Source: Trametes villosa (taxonomy: Eukaryota; Basidiomycota; Agaricomycetes; Polyporales; Polyporaceae). Taken from it: a DNA stretch of 64,000 nucleotides. The stretch covers positions 3,868,001-3,932,000 of the forward strand of contig PUDQ02000001.1 in NCBI GenBank assembly GCA_002964805.2, written 5' to 3'. Position 1 is the stretch's first letter; the number at the start of each line of letters is the position of its first letter. The position numbers and the translations under genes were made by a program. Under the pieces are notes generated by a model. It did not search any database. It had not been told where the DNA came from and saw only the letters and a list, made by a program, of their open reading frames with translations. This document shows, piece by piece, positions 33,730-45,294 of the stretch.

Positions 33730-36700
33730 ATGGACCCCCAGGCTATTACGACCCTCTTCTCATGCACTTTCAGTCCGGATCCGAACGTCCAGAAGAGGGC
33801 GGAGCTCGAGATCCGCAGGGTCAGTGGTTCTCTTCCCAAGTACTCGAAAAGTTCCATATGTGTTGACGCGGCCGCGATGTAGCTCAGCGGACAGGAGGGC
33901 ATGGTCACGATCGTCCTTCAAATCATCGGGAACGATGGGGTTGATCTGTACGTCCTCGACGCGACTTAGTTCTCCAGACATGTTTGGCTGAGTAGCATAC
34001 CAGCCCTACCCGCCAGGCCGCTGCGGTCTACCTTAAAAATCGCGTGTACTCGTCCTACTTCGTCGACACCGTCGCGCGCCCCGAACAGACCCCCATCTCC
34101 CCCGCCGACCGCAACAACCTCAAACAGTCCCTCCTTCCCCTCATCGCGGCGTCGGCATCCCGCCCAATCACCCTGCAGCTCGCCGGTGCGCTCAAGAACG
34201 TAGTCGCGCGCGATTTCCCCGAGCAGTGGCCTGGCCTCGCGGACGATGTCAAGAAGCTCCTCGCGAGTGCAAACGTGAACGAGGTTCACGCAGGTTGTGT
34301 CGCCGTGTTGGAGATGGTGCGGGCCTTCAGGTATGTCTTGCACGCGTCGCCTGTTTGGTGAGGCCGACGTGAAACCGTACACCCTTTTAGGTTCCGCCAA
34401 AACAACGATGTCTTGCCCAAGTTGGTCGAAGAATTCTTCCCCACCCTGGTTAACATCGCCACCGGGGCCCTCGCCAATGCGCCCGTTGGCCCGAGCCAGG
34501 AGGTCCCCACCATCCTGCACCTGATTCTGAAGACGTACTCCACGAGCATCATCCTTCACCTCAGTGCCCACCAGCAGAGCTCGGAGAGCCTGGTCCCCTG
34601 GGGCCGTCTCCTCTTCCAGGTCGTGAACCTGCAGGTTCCCAAGGAGGCCGTCCCCGAAGACGAGGACGAGCGTGAGCGTAGCGAGTGGTGGAAGGCGAAG
34701 AAGTGGGCGTATAAGATCCTCGGCCGCCTCTTCCACCGCTTCGGCAACCCCTCGCAGCTGCCCAGCAGCCTGCAGAAGGACTACGGCCCCTTCGCGCAGC
34801 ACTTCGTGACGAACTATGCGCCGCAGATCTTTAGCATCTACCTGCAGCAGATCGAGCTCTTCGTCTCTGGCTCGGCCTGGCTCTCGAAGAAGTGCCAGTA
34901 CAGGGTCTTCGCGTTCTTCACGGAGTGGTACGCGTCCCCGATCACGATCACATGATGGCGTTTGGGTGCTGATGTTATGGACAGCGTGAAGCCGAAGTCC
35001 ACTTGGGCCCTGCTCAAGCCCCACTTCGAGAACTTGGTCTCGTCGTATGTGTTCCCCCAGCTGTCTTTCAACGCCTCCAAGCAGGAGCAGTGGACCTCGG
35101 ATCCCATCGAGTTCGTCCGCACCACCGTCGGTGAGTATCTGTGTGATATGATACAGACGTCTGCAAGTTGCTGACAATACAACGTAGACGAGTTCGAGGC
35201 ATTTGACAGCCCCGTCTCCGCCGCCACCTCGTTCCTGTTCTCTCTCGCGAGCAACCGGACGAAGACCACCTTCCTCCCCGTCCTGGGCTTCATCAACAGG
35301 GTTCTCCAGTCGTGCGTCCTGTCTTACACATCCTACCACTGTACTTCGTGCTGATTCGCCCACAGCAAGCCCGCTGCTCCTCAGCGTTACGGTGCCCTGA
35401 ACATGACGGCGGCCCTTGGTCCGTTCATCATGCGCCACCCCGACGTCAAGGGCAACATGGAGCAGTTCTTGAACCAGAACGTCCTCCCGGAGTTCACCGC
35501 CAGCGAGCCGTACATGCGCGCGGTAGTAAGTGCCCGTTCATCCCGCATCAATTGTGGGCGTGGCTGATGTTGCTCTCAGGCGTGTGAGGTTTTGGGCACG
35601 GTGGTCAAGGCCGGGTTCAAGTTCTCGAGCGAGCAGGTAGGATATGCTTACCGTTTCATTGTCTGGTAGGCACTGATCGAGCCGTCCAAGCACCTGCACC
35701 AGCACTTCACTGCTGTTGCTGCTGCGATCGACGACACGGAGCTTCCCGTCCGCGTTCACGCGTGCTTGGCCCTCACCGAGATGGTCACGGACTCGCCCGT
35801 TGGTACGTGAATGCAAAGGGTGGCTACTACAGCGAAGTTGCTGATTTGCTGCAGTCAAAACCGCCGTCGCTCCTCAGGTCGGCAAGGTCATCCAGAGTAA
35901 GTACGATGTCTCTGTTATATGGTAACAGCGTCTGACGTTTTGTGGACCTAATTAGCTCTGCTCAAGCTGTCTGAGGAGACCGACCTCGACATCCTCAACC
36001 ACTGCATGGAGGCCATGGTCGACACCTACCAAACGGAGTTGCTCCCTGTTGCGGCCGAGCTCACCGCACGTCTCGTAAGTGTCCGCTCATTATATCGCAA
36101 CAGTCCCTGGCTTACCTCAACTTCTGTTAGTGCGAGACCTACGCACGCCTCGCGAAGGAGAGCCAGACCGCCGACGAGAGCGAGCCCATCGACCTCGACT
36201 CCATCATGGACAGCGACGCGAACGAGGACAAGACGTTCGCCGCCATGGGCGTGGCCAAGACGATCAGCACCGTCGTGAACGCCGTCGACTCCTCCCCGGA
36301 GATCCTCGCGCAGATCCAGGAGATCATCATCCCCATCGTCGTACTCACGCTCGAGAACAAGCTCCTCGACCTGCTGGACAACATGTACGACCTCGTCGAT
36401 GCGCTCACGTACAAGCTCCGCAGCATCTCGCCCAACATGTGGCCGGTGTTCGAGCTCACGTACAAGCTCTTCAAGGCTGACGCGGTCGACTTCTTGGATG
36501 GTGCGTGTATGTGTATATGTTGCAGTGGGATAGAGGGCTGATGGGGTTTTTGTCGCAGAGATGCTGCCCTCGCTCGACAACTTCGTGTCGTTCGGCACTG
36601 AGGTGTTCAAGGCTCGCGCCGACTACAGGCAGATGGTCCTCGACATCTACCAGACGTCCATCAACAGTGACCACCTCGGTGAGAACGACGCCGTCAACGG

Positions 36701-37755
36701 CTGCAAACTCGCCGAGTCTATCCTGCTCAACCTCCGCGGTTTCGCCGACGACGTGAGCCGCTCCCCGCCTATCACAATGCTTGTCACTCATCAGTACCAT
36801 CCCATAGGCTCTCCAAACTATTGTCACCACCGCCTACTCCATCGTCGAGTCAGCGAACACGAAGGCGCTCCAGGTCGCGAACAACAACGTGCTCGTGAAC
36901 GCAATCCTGTACAACCCCGCCGCGACGCTCCACATCCTCGAGGGCATCGCGCCCGGCACGTCGCGCAAGTTCTTCGACGCGTGGTTCGCGGCGATCAGCA
37001 CGCCGTCGCGCCTCCCGCGCGTGCACGACAAGAAGCTGAGCATCATGGCGCTGTGCGCGCTCATGGAGATGGACCCCGCGAGCGTGCCCGCGTCGATTCA
37101 GGACGGCTTCCACAACATCGTCTCGGGCGCGCTCAAGCTCTTCCAGGAGTACCCCAAGGCCGTGCAAGGTTCGTTTCTATTCCAATAGGGGTGAAGTGCG
37201 ACGCTGACCGTTCTGCAGCGCGCAAGGAGCTTGAGGAGGCGTTCCAGAACGAGTCCGACGATGAGGGTGAGGAGGACGACTCCAAGTACCTCAACATGAA
37301 CGAGGAAGACGGTGAGTCCTACACGCCTGGGGATCTTGTCGCCGCGCGTACTAACTGCTCTTGCTCAGATGACGTCTGGGATGAGGACTCTGCGTACGTC
37401 GAGATGCTCGCCAACGAGGGCCAGCGCCTGCGCGAGAAGTCCGCCAAGGCCGAGACCGGCGAGGACGTCTCTGATGATGAGGACGAGGATGACGATATCG
37501 ACGAGGAGCTCGGCTACATCAGCCCCCTCGACAACGCTGACCCCTACGTCTCCTTCAAGCAGGCGTTGACCAGTACGTGGCTTATACCCCAAGCTTGGGT
37601 ACATGATATTAACCATGTCTGCAGGCTTCCAGATGAAGAACTCGCAGGGTTACCAGCTCGCGACGACCTCGCTTTCCCCCGATCTGCAGACCTTCCTCAT
37701 GGAGGTCATGCGCATCGCGGAGGAGCACGCCGCGCAGCCCGCCGCGCAGTCGTAG
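33730..37755 (+). CDS. SXM1: Importin-7/8-type karyopherin (Sxm1/Nmd5 family)
   Basis: Seventeen exons with matching phases give 1050 aa: 33730-33819, 33883-33947, 34004-34330, 34391-34927, 34985-35130, 35188-35311, 35366-35525, 35580-35636, 35670-35802, 35855-35896, 35956-36074, 36131-36500, 36559-36752, 36808-37168, 37219-37311, 37369-37572 and 37625-37755. The N terminus is an importin-beta N-terminal domain (MDPQAITTLFSCTFSPDPNV, RAELEIRR, then QAAAVYLKNRV), followed by HEAT repeats (FPEQWPGL, LPKLVEEFFP). The C terminus has the acidic loops typical of importin 7/8 (ESDDEGEEDD and DVSDDEDEDDDIDEELG) before a final FKQAL helix. Length is normal for the family. These receptors carry ribosomal proteins, histones and other cargo into the nucleus. 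I cannot tell Sxm1 from Nmd5 by eye; the symbol means the family. Confidence 0.94.
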
Positions 37756-38087
37756 ACGTTTCCACCTGGTCCCTTCCCTCCCTTCCCCGGCTCGCTGCTC
37801 GCATTGACGCTGATCTCATCGCTCTCGCTCTCGATATCATACATCATACATCTCACCGACGCCCCCTAATCTCCTCTCGCATGCATGGGGCCGCACGGAA
37901 CGACTGAACGAACGAACCAGAACGACACGAATATATCGCATTGCTATGTAGTCGTACAGGCACGTGCAGTGTGCTAGTGTAGAATGACGATGACGACCGT
38001 TACGACGCGTATCGTACAGGTACAATCCAGTTGGCGCGCTATCGATATCGTACATACTCCGCGGAGACAAGGGTAAGGTGGGTGAGT
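37756..38087. other. Convergent 3' spacer
   Basis: 332 bases between the stops of the karyopherin (+) and the sulfite-oxidase-type gene (-). It presumably holds both 3' ends; nothing else is seen. Confidence 0.5.
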
Positions 38088-40385
38088 CTAGTTCACCGGC
38101 TCGCGGGGGTGCTTGCGCATCTTCTTGAGGTAGTCTTCCTGGCTCTCCAGGCTCCACTCGAGCGGCATCGTGAGCGGGTTGAAGCTGGCGCCGTGCGCCT
38201 CAATGTCCGCCAGACGTTCCGCCGTGGCCGGTTTCGACTTGTTGACGCTGTAGACCTTGATGCGGTGGCACGACGAGGTGACGTGCAGATCCCAGCTGTA
38301 CGTGTAGCCAATCAGCATGGCATTCACGAGAGGCTAGGGTTGGGCTAGGGAGACGTACTTCCACGCTGAGCGGACGAAGGTGGGCTCGGTGTTGTTGGAA
38401 GAATCCCACGAGCGCACGCAGAACTCGAGCCAGCCCTCGGCATCGACGGGCAGCTTAATCGTCCAAAGCCGCCAGGCGTGGTAGTGCTGTAGATGGCGCT
38501 GTTTCAGTGCTGGTCCGTTTGGAGTAGTAGCCTCGTGACTGACCTTCTCCGTCAGGTTGTCCGGATCGACGGCGTACCAGACGTGGCCGCTGTGACGAGT
38601 TGTTTCTCAGTGATCTCCTAATATACTGGCCGTTGGGTTAGACGTTAGACCTACCCGTCGTTGGATACCTCCACCCGCTCGACCCAATTGCCGCCACCGC
38701 TGTAGGACCAGCCCTTCAGCTCGATGGTGCCGTCGTGGATGACGACCTGCTTGTCCAGCGGGAAGATGATGGCGCTCCTACAATCCGAACCAATGAGGTC
38801 CACAAGCCGCCAGCTGCGGAGGGGAAAGCACATACGAGACAGGCATATTCTGAATCGAGAAGCCATTCGAATACTTCGCATTCTGCTTTCCAATCTGGCG
38901 GTGACAGAAGTCTTGCAATCAGCGACCGCTCTCTCTACGCTTTTCAGACGTTGAAGCCTACCTGCTGCGTGAAATAGAGGTACTCCTGCGCCTGGACGGG
39001 CGCGAGACTTGGCTCAGCGATCGCGTTGATCTTGTAGAGCCACTTCGTGCTGCGTGCACCGATGTAGCCGGTGACGACGACGCGCAGGGGGAAGCCGTGG
39101 ATTTTGGGGAGCGGCTTGCCGTTCATCTCCCACGCGAGGAGCACCTCCTCGTTCGCGCGCACCTTGCGGTACGGGACGGAGACGGCGTAGTTGAACACGT
39201 GCCCTTTCCTGTCAAGTGGCGGTTGAGTGCGTGCGCGGAGGTAGAGAGGAGGGGAGGGGCTGCGTACTTGAAGTACGTGTCGGCGCCAATGAACTCGAGG
39301 TGCTTGCACTCGGGAAGGATGCCGCCGCATGCGAGCTTGAGCACCTTCTTGAGGGGCACTCCCCGGTACACTGCTGTCCCGCTAGCAACAACCTATCAGG
39401 TCTGTCGTCTCCTCGAGAAAGCAGGACGTAGTCACGCACATGGCGCCCTCACCCCAAGGCTGGTACCTGGTGTCAACATCTTCCGTTAGGCAAACTGAGA
39501 GGCGCAGCTCACAGCGTTGATTAGCTCATCTCCTTCACCAGGATATTCCTGGATTTGTTCGATACGACGCGTTCCACTGCACTGGAGCGTCACAGTAACC
39601 TCCTCCTGCCTGAAAACGATATGTTTCCGTTAACTCCTTTGACCGGGTGGCGGTATTGGTGGCACTTACGGGAACTTCGAGGGGTCCTGGAGGTCTTTCA
39701 GGCTGATCTTGACCGGTTTGTTGACAAGGCCCGCGATCTCGAGCTCAAACGCGTCTGGGTCGATATCCGGTACACCACCGTGGTTACGCACGCTAAGCCG
39801 AGCCGTCAGTACCTCAACGCCCACCTCAAGATAGAAACCGTACAAGTGCCACTCATTGCCGGTGAGCTTGTCGTTGACGAGCTCGGAGCGGGGCGTCTCG
39901 CCGTTGTACGGGAAGTCGAGCAGGTGGATCATGCCCGGCTTCTCCTTCTGCACGGTCTCCCAGCTGAAGTCGACGATGCTCTTCAACCCCAGTGCTTCAT
40001 GATACTCCTTCCAGCGGTACCCGATCAGGACCGGGTTCGTCTTGGGGAGGGGCACGAATTGGAACTCTGTCCGCCCAGAAGCGCGCGTGAGCGTCCCGGA
40101 GGAAAATAGGAAAACAGGCAAGCTGGGCTGTGCCGGGCACAGGCGCACCTGGAATCGGGGTGAACTTCTTCGTCTTCAGGATCTCGGACGCGATGCGCTT
40201 CCGCTCGGGCTTCTCCTCCCATTCCACGTACCTGTAACGAGGAAGGGGGCGATGTGTGTATATCAACGGTGATACGGTGCGAGAAGTGCTTACCCGCGCC
40301 ATCCGAGCTTCTCTTCCGGAAAGAGCTGGCTGAGGGGGACGCCGTTGAACGTCTCCTCCGTGGAGAGAGTCTCCGCTGCGGACAT
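38088..40385 (-). CDS. Sulfite-oxidase-type molybdopterin oxidoreductase
   Basis: Thirteen exons give about 520 aa: 40385-40294, 40231-40149, 40066-39844, 39792-39670, 39609-39513, 39459-39440, 39381-39268, 39208-38962, 38894-38836, 38777-38655, 38589-38544, 38486-38359 and 38295-38088. The molybdopterin domain shows FVRNHGGVPDIDPD, VTLQCSGTRR (the Cys ligating molybdenum), PWGEGAIGTAVYRGVPL and GFPLRVVVTGYIGARSTKWL. A C-terminal Mo-co dimerisation domain follows (IELKGWSYSGGGNWVERVEV, then WEFCV-like and WNWDLHVT). No cytochrome b5 domain and no clear targeting peptide are present, so it resembles plant-type or assimilatory sulfite oxidases. The 51-nt intron 39793-39843 is in frame and open, so an unspliced reading inserts 17 residues into the conserved FVRNHG motif. 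Exon 6 is only 20 nt. A substrate other than sulfite is possible. Confidence 0.9.
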
Positions 40386-40447
40386 CTTGTGCTGTATATG
40401 CTCGAGTCTTGTACGTAGGGGAGGGTTGAACTCGCACTCTGGGAGCT

Positions 40448-40474
40448 GGGCGGGTGCTTATATTTATCCCGCCC
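40448..40474. repeat. GGGCGGG/CCCGCCC inverted repeat around a TATA-like core
   Basis: GGGCGGG at 40448-40454 and CCCGCCC at 40468-40474 form a perfect 7-bp inverted repeat around an AT-rich 13-base centre. It sits 63-89 bases upstream of the sulfite-oxidase-type start codon. Confidence 0.6.
40457..40468 (-). promoter_or_regulatory. TATA-like box of the sulfite-oxidase-type gene
   Basis: Read on the minus strand this is GATAAATATAAG, about 72 bases upstream of the ATG at 40385, a suitable distance for a TATA element with a short leader. The GATA at its edge could also bind a GATA factor. Confidence 0.45.
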
Positions 40475-41004
40475 ATGACCGCATACCGCGGAGACAGTTG
40501 AGGGCAGACCATCGACAGCGCGATGAGTTCGCATTCTGACCGCAATTCACCGGCCAACCTACCGGGGAGAAGCACGTCCGCCAGGACACAACCGGGGGAC
40601 CGCAGCCAATCGCGGACTGATCGTTGGGAGCGATAGGGATGGGGTGCGGGTCAGCCGGGTCTCACGAAGCAGTGGGATGGCCCGAGTTCGCACCCTGCCT
40701 GTCAAGCAAACATCCTTGGCCAGTGGTCTTGAAGGCCAGGCTCTAATACCACCGCAGACACGCACCTGTAGATGGAACACCAGGTCGCGTGCGGACGTAG
40801 AGCGCCACACGACTTGCTTGACCGGCGATTCACGACGTCGAGTGTGGCACCCACATCCCTCCGGTTACTCACGACATCAAATCCTGCACCCACATCCTCT
40901 CCGGAATGCCTCGGTACGCCGGCGGTCAAAAGCAGATAAAAGTACACGTTCTCCGAGAGCACAGCACAAAAATACAAAACAAAGCGTACCATACCGCAGG
41001 CAGG

Positions 41005-42671
41005 TCATGACGCAGGTGCGTCGTCAGAAAGGATGCCTCTCGCCCACGCCGCGTCGTTGACGACGCGCTCGGCGAAGAAAGCGCCCAAGTGGCTGCGCAG
41101 ATCCTCTACCACGGACGCGTCCGCGCCCGAGTCGGGGTTGAGCGGGACAGGCTGCCCCGATGGCGGGTGTATCAACCTGAACCCCTCCTAGAGCGTACGG
41201 TGAGTGGCCGATACGAGAGGCGTGTATCAATAGTGCACGAACCATCACGAGCTCGACGAGCGAGCTGGACTCGCCCGGCATGCAGTCGTCGCCGATGATC
41301 TTCGCGCCGTGATGCTTCACGAGGCCCTGCCTGACCGCCTCTTTGCCAATGCCCATGAGGCCGCGGATGGCACCTTCGCGTGTTGACCTGCTCTTGCCCT
41401 CGCCGATGAGACCGACGATCAGCGTCTTGACTATCCGCGACGACAGCCCTGGGTACGTCGTCGAGTAGTGCGTGAGAAGATGGGAGAGGATTTGCGCTGC
41501 TGTTGTGCGCAGGTGGGCGGCGTGTGATGGCGGGAGCGCAGAGTGTAGGAGGATGGAGAATATCGAAGGGAGTAGTTGGTGAAGCTAAGGGGTCATGTTA
41601 GCGCTGCAGTGGTGGCACTCTCGGACGGATATGGCTTACATAGGGTTCGACGCCGAGCGTCTGGTTGTCAAGTAGGGCGCCGATGACGTCTAGCAGCACC
41701 TCGAGCACCTTTCCGTCGTTCTCGTTCTGCGACCCGCTCCGGAGCGCATCCACGACGCCCTGTCCTACCCACCGAACCAAGTACGGCAGAAGAGGAGAAA
41801 GACCCGCGTCATGCCGCAAACTCGCCAACGCAGCGGTGCGTTTTGCAAAGTCGGTTGAGGGCGGTAGTAAGGACGATGTGAGGCGGGTATAGTACAACTG
41901 TAGCTCGCGCGAGAGCACCTGCTTGACCGCGATGTGCTGCTGTGGTTGCTGCTTCGCCTGGATCGGCGAAGGGCGGTCTGCCGATGGTGGTGTGAGGGGG
42001 AATATGGTGCCGGAACCGCTCGCGGATACCCCCTGTTTGGCCGCCGCGCTCTCGGGGTCGCCGTCTCGGGGGACCGCTGGCGGGTTTTCTGGTATGAGTG
42101 GCTGGACGCCTTCCACAGCTAGCCAATGCGCGGTCCAAGTGACACCTTTCGGGAGCGTGACCTTCTCCTCACGCAACGCGCGGTCGAACTCAATCTCCTC
42201 GTCCTCGATGAAGTACACAGGGCCCGCGGAGGGCATCTGGGGGAATGGCAGCGCGCGCCGGAAGGTCGGGGGGTTGTACGGGAAGTGGCCGTAGAGCGGC
42301 TCGATGTTCAGCACGCGCAGCGCCTGGTCAATGTCAGCCGTGGTAAGCGTCGTGCGCTTCGCATGGCGCATGAACCGTGCGGCCTCCTGAGAGGCCAGGG
42401 GCGGGCGACTCAGCAAGGTGGGAGCGGGGACGCAGGTGGCTCACGCGACGTACCTCGACGACTTGAGATATGCGGTATTCAACATCACTCGCGAGCGCAG
42501 AAGCAACAATGTCTTGCAGATTAGGGATGTTCAGCGACTCCGCTACGTCCTGGGTCCCGTCAGGTTACGCGACAAGCTCTCGGTTGGGCTTCGTACCCGG
42601 ACAGAGTCCGTTTTGTAGATACCGGGCACCTTTGTGGGCGCGGATCTGCTCTTTGGTGCTTGCTTGCTCAT
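41005..42671 (-). CDS. TAF6: TFIID/SAGA subunit TAF6
   Basis: Five exons, 42671-42597, 42549-42454, 42386-41640, 41584-41243 and 41187-41005, 480 aa. Residues about 18-85 form the TAF6 histone fold: IYKTDSVRDVAESLNIPNLQ, ASDVEYRISQVVEEAARFMR and HAKRTTLTTADIDQALRVLN, followed by IEPLYGH. The YFIEDEEIEFDRAL stretch and WLAVEGVQP motif are also typical. The C-terminal half is the TAF6 HEAT-repeat domain (LSRELQLYYTRLTSSLL, ALLDNQTLGVEPYLHQLLPS and GAIRGLMGIGKEAVRQ). TAF6 pairs with TAF9 in TFIID and in SAGA-type complexes. The histone fold is split over three exons, so the start is easy to miss. Confidence 0.95.
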
Positions 42672-43442
42672 GTTCAGGATATCTCCCGCTTTCAGAAAAG
42701 CCCGAGATGAACGCGCGCGCGCGGGGACGAGGAGGATGGAGGAGCGGGTGAAAGCCACGGCGCGTACGCCGGCGCGAACTCAGTGCTGAATGCACGACAA
42801 GCGCCCATCGCGGAATGGCGGTCCGGGATTACCGGAGGCCGTGGGTGAGGTCGGGGTTCACGCGGTTCAGGGGTATCCTATTACGCCGTGGGAGGACCCA
42901 TGCCTAAGCGCCAAGAGGTCCGATCGTATGTCGATAAATACTTAGTTTAATCATAGCACTGTGCACTATGTCACTACTTGACCTCAAAGGTGGCTGTAAA
43001 TGTACCTAAAAATGCAAGGCATCGAACTGTGGTTTGCGATTTGTCGTCAGTCCCTGGTGTCGCGCATAAAAGGCCCATCAGTTTTTTCACTGACCTCAAA
43101 AGTTCCCCAAAACGGCCGTTTTTATCGACATAAAATTCCCTTATAAGGGAATTCACGTGACCTTGGCGATCGAACCTCTGAGCGGTTAGGCATGGGTCCT
43201 GCCGTGGGTGAGGTCATCCTCGCCCGACTACGCGAATCCGCATCTCGTCCTGGAACGCCGAGCACTCTATTCCTCTGGCGTACTCACTCACCGACCTGGC
43301 TATTTGTTAGGGGCTGCTTGATTGCTGGGTCTATATCAAGGTGCGTGAATATCATTCTTCTGTCGGAGCTGGGCTAAAGAACGGTCTGTAGTTAGAACTA
43401 CGCCGCAGCGCTCCGTCAATTCTCGCGAATAACAAGGATACC
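42672..43442. promoter_or_regulatory. Divergent promoter region, TAF6 and F-box gene
   Basis: 771 bases between two divergent starts. The part from about 42930 to 43160 is markedly more AT-rich than its surroundings. It contains two copies of TGACCTCAAA (about 42979 and 43092), a 20-bp palindrome at 43134 and an adjacent TCACGTGA (E-box-like) palindrome at 43153-43160. Confidence 0.5.
43134..43153. repeat. Perfect 20-bp palindrome
   Basis: AATTCCCTTATAAGGGAATT, a perfect inverted repeat with no spacer, directly followed by TCACGTGA. It could be a binding site for a dimeric regulator, or a relic of a small inverted-repeat element. It lies about 290 bases upstream of the F-box start. Confidence 0.75.
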
Positions 43443-45005
43443 ATGGCGAGACTGCAAGACCTTCCAATCGAGGTCGTCGAGGACATTCTACTCCTCTCGG
43501 ACCCTGTAGATGTCGCACAGTTCTCGCAGACATGCTCGGCGTATCACCACCTATTCTACGACGATCAGCACTTGTGGCGCGAGCTGTATCTGCGCCAACC
43601 ATTCGACGACCTCAGGCAATGCTACACTCCCCTAGGTCGACCGCTGCAGAAGATAAACTGGAAGTTGCAGTTGCAACGCATCATACGTGCTCGAGGCGTC
43701 CTCACTAAGGTGTCCGCCTGCCGCCCGGAAGAACGCTGCGAGGTGCTCCAGACGCTGATCGACTTCGTCTCGAACGTCCCCCCAGTGACGCACCCGGACG
43801 TGATCGAGCTCTCGCTGAACCACGTCTGGGCGACAGCGATGCTCCGCGGGAGCGCGCTGCTCGAGCACGACGAGTGGGAGCTCTCCGCCACGGAACGCCA
43901 GCTGCGCGCGCGCCTCCACACGTACTTTGGGATCACCGCGCGCGACTTCACGCCCGCGGCGCGCACGGCCGCGCGCGCGTTCGTGTACGCGATGCGCCAC
44001 TACAAGTACGACAACGACTTCGGGCCGTTCATGATGGACGGCAGCGGGCGCGCGAACTGGGCGCACCTGCGCGCGATCCACCACGTGATGTCGATGCACG
44101 TCGTGCCGGACACGGAGGAGGCCGCGACGGCGGAGTTCAACTTGTTCCCGATGAGCATGCCGTGGACGCAGAGCATCATCCCGAACGCGGTCGACTTGGA
44201 TGGGCTGCAGGACTGGGCGGGGGTGGAGGGGAAGTGGCAGTGTTCATTCTGTTTTGTGGACCACAGGGAATTGTTGGGTGCGTCTGCCTCCTCTACCAAT
44301 ATGCCGCCTGTGTCGAGCTAAAATCTCGGGACGATTGGGCCAGTATACAACAATTTCAACGTCAGTGCCACCGCGTTGATGTCCCGTAAAATTACTGTGT
44401 ACTCATGATTTTGATAGTCATCAGACGCCGAGCCACTGCGTACCGACATCTTCGACGATCCGGACTTCGTCGAGGTGTTCCGCTCGATATACGTTGAGCT
44501 GCGCATCCTAGGGACCGACCCCGACCCCGATCATCCAGGAAGACCACACATCAACTTTGGCGGCTCCCTCGACGGGCACGCCATCTTCGTCGGCAGCGTC
44601 AAGGTCGCCCCCGACAACCAGATTCGCTGGCGCTTTGTGAGTCAACCTCCTATAATCGATCCGGGACGAGCTGTCATTGATGTGTTTCGTTGTTGGACAG
44701 ACGTCAGGAGAACAAGGGAACGCTATTTGGAGGTCAGTGGCTTCCCATTTGAGTATGTATGGTGGGGCAGTTTCCTGAATGTTGCTCGATCGCCGGTAGC
44801 TCCGAGGGCGTGCAGGTGGGGAACGTGAGGTCCAAGTTTGGCATCCTCGGCTCGTGGACGACCGTGTTACATGACAGGCACGATCCGGTCGGTACGTCGC
44901 ACTGCACGGGAATGCCCGGATGAACGGTGTGGACTTATGTGTCGTTTATCAGGGCCATTCTGGCTGTGGAAAGTCGGAGAAATTACGGACGACAGTCCTG
45001 TTTAA
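43443..45005 (+). CDS. F-box protein
   Basis: Six exons, 43443-44277, 44344-44360 (17 nt), 44418-44636, 44701-44732, 44800-44891 and 44953-45005, about 415 aa. Residues 4-50 are an F-box: LQDLPIEVVEDILLLSDPVD, then FSQTCSAYHHLFYDDQHLWR. The F-box binds Skp1 in SCF ubiquitin ligases, so the rest of the protein is probably the substrate-binding part. The middle is helical and the C-terminal exons give a strand-rich region (GHAIFVGSVKVAPDNQIRW and VGNVRSKFGILGSW) ending PFWLWKVGEITDDSPV. No WD40 or LRR repeats are visible. It lies 289 bases before the HET gene on the same strand. F-box genes of this kind are often expanded and fast-evolving in Agaricomycetes. Confidence 0.85.
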
Positions 45006-45294
45006 GAACAGTAATAAGGGCTACCTGCCTGGAACGACCGTGTAGTGAAGCTGAATGCGGCTCTGTTGGTGAACGTTTGAACAGGCATCCCGATCTGCTC
45101 AGGTTGTACTGCCCTATTATCAGAAGAGGCGCTGCTGCCGTTGAAACGAGGGGTTCAGTAGCATCTGATCTCCGAGGACACCGGCGCGGACACCCTCAAG
45201 CAATTCATCTTAAGCCTGAGCAGTTCATATGCATCGCTTCACCCCGTTTCCCCCCCTCTTGCTTGCCCTCATACCCTGTGGCCCTCAGACAGCG

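Larger units (their letters stand above)
40386..41004. promoter_or_regulatory. Spacer between TAF6 and the sulfite-oxidase-type gene
   Basis: 619 bases on the minus-strand path from the TAF6 stop (at 41005) to the sulfite-oxidase-type start. The right-hand part holds the TAF6 3' end and the left-hand 100 bases the TATA-like promoter described separately. No reading frame of note. Confidence 0.5.

Noticed and set aside
33870..33895. GATGTAGCTCAGCGG, reminiscent of a tRNA D-arm
   Set aside because: It coincides with the acceptor and first codons of karyopherin exon 2, and no matching T-arm or acceptor stem follows.
33966..35438. 490-codon open frame on the minus strand
   Set aside because: It lies antisense to the karyopherin exons, whose sense protein is clearly a known family; the antisense product is Arg/Glu/Asp-rich with no motif.
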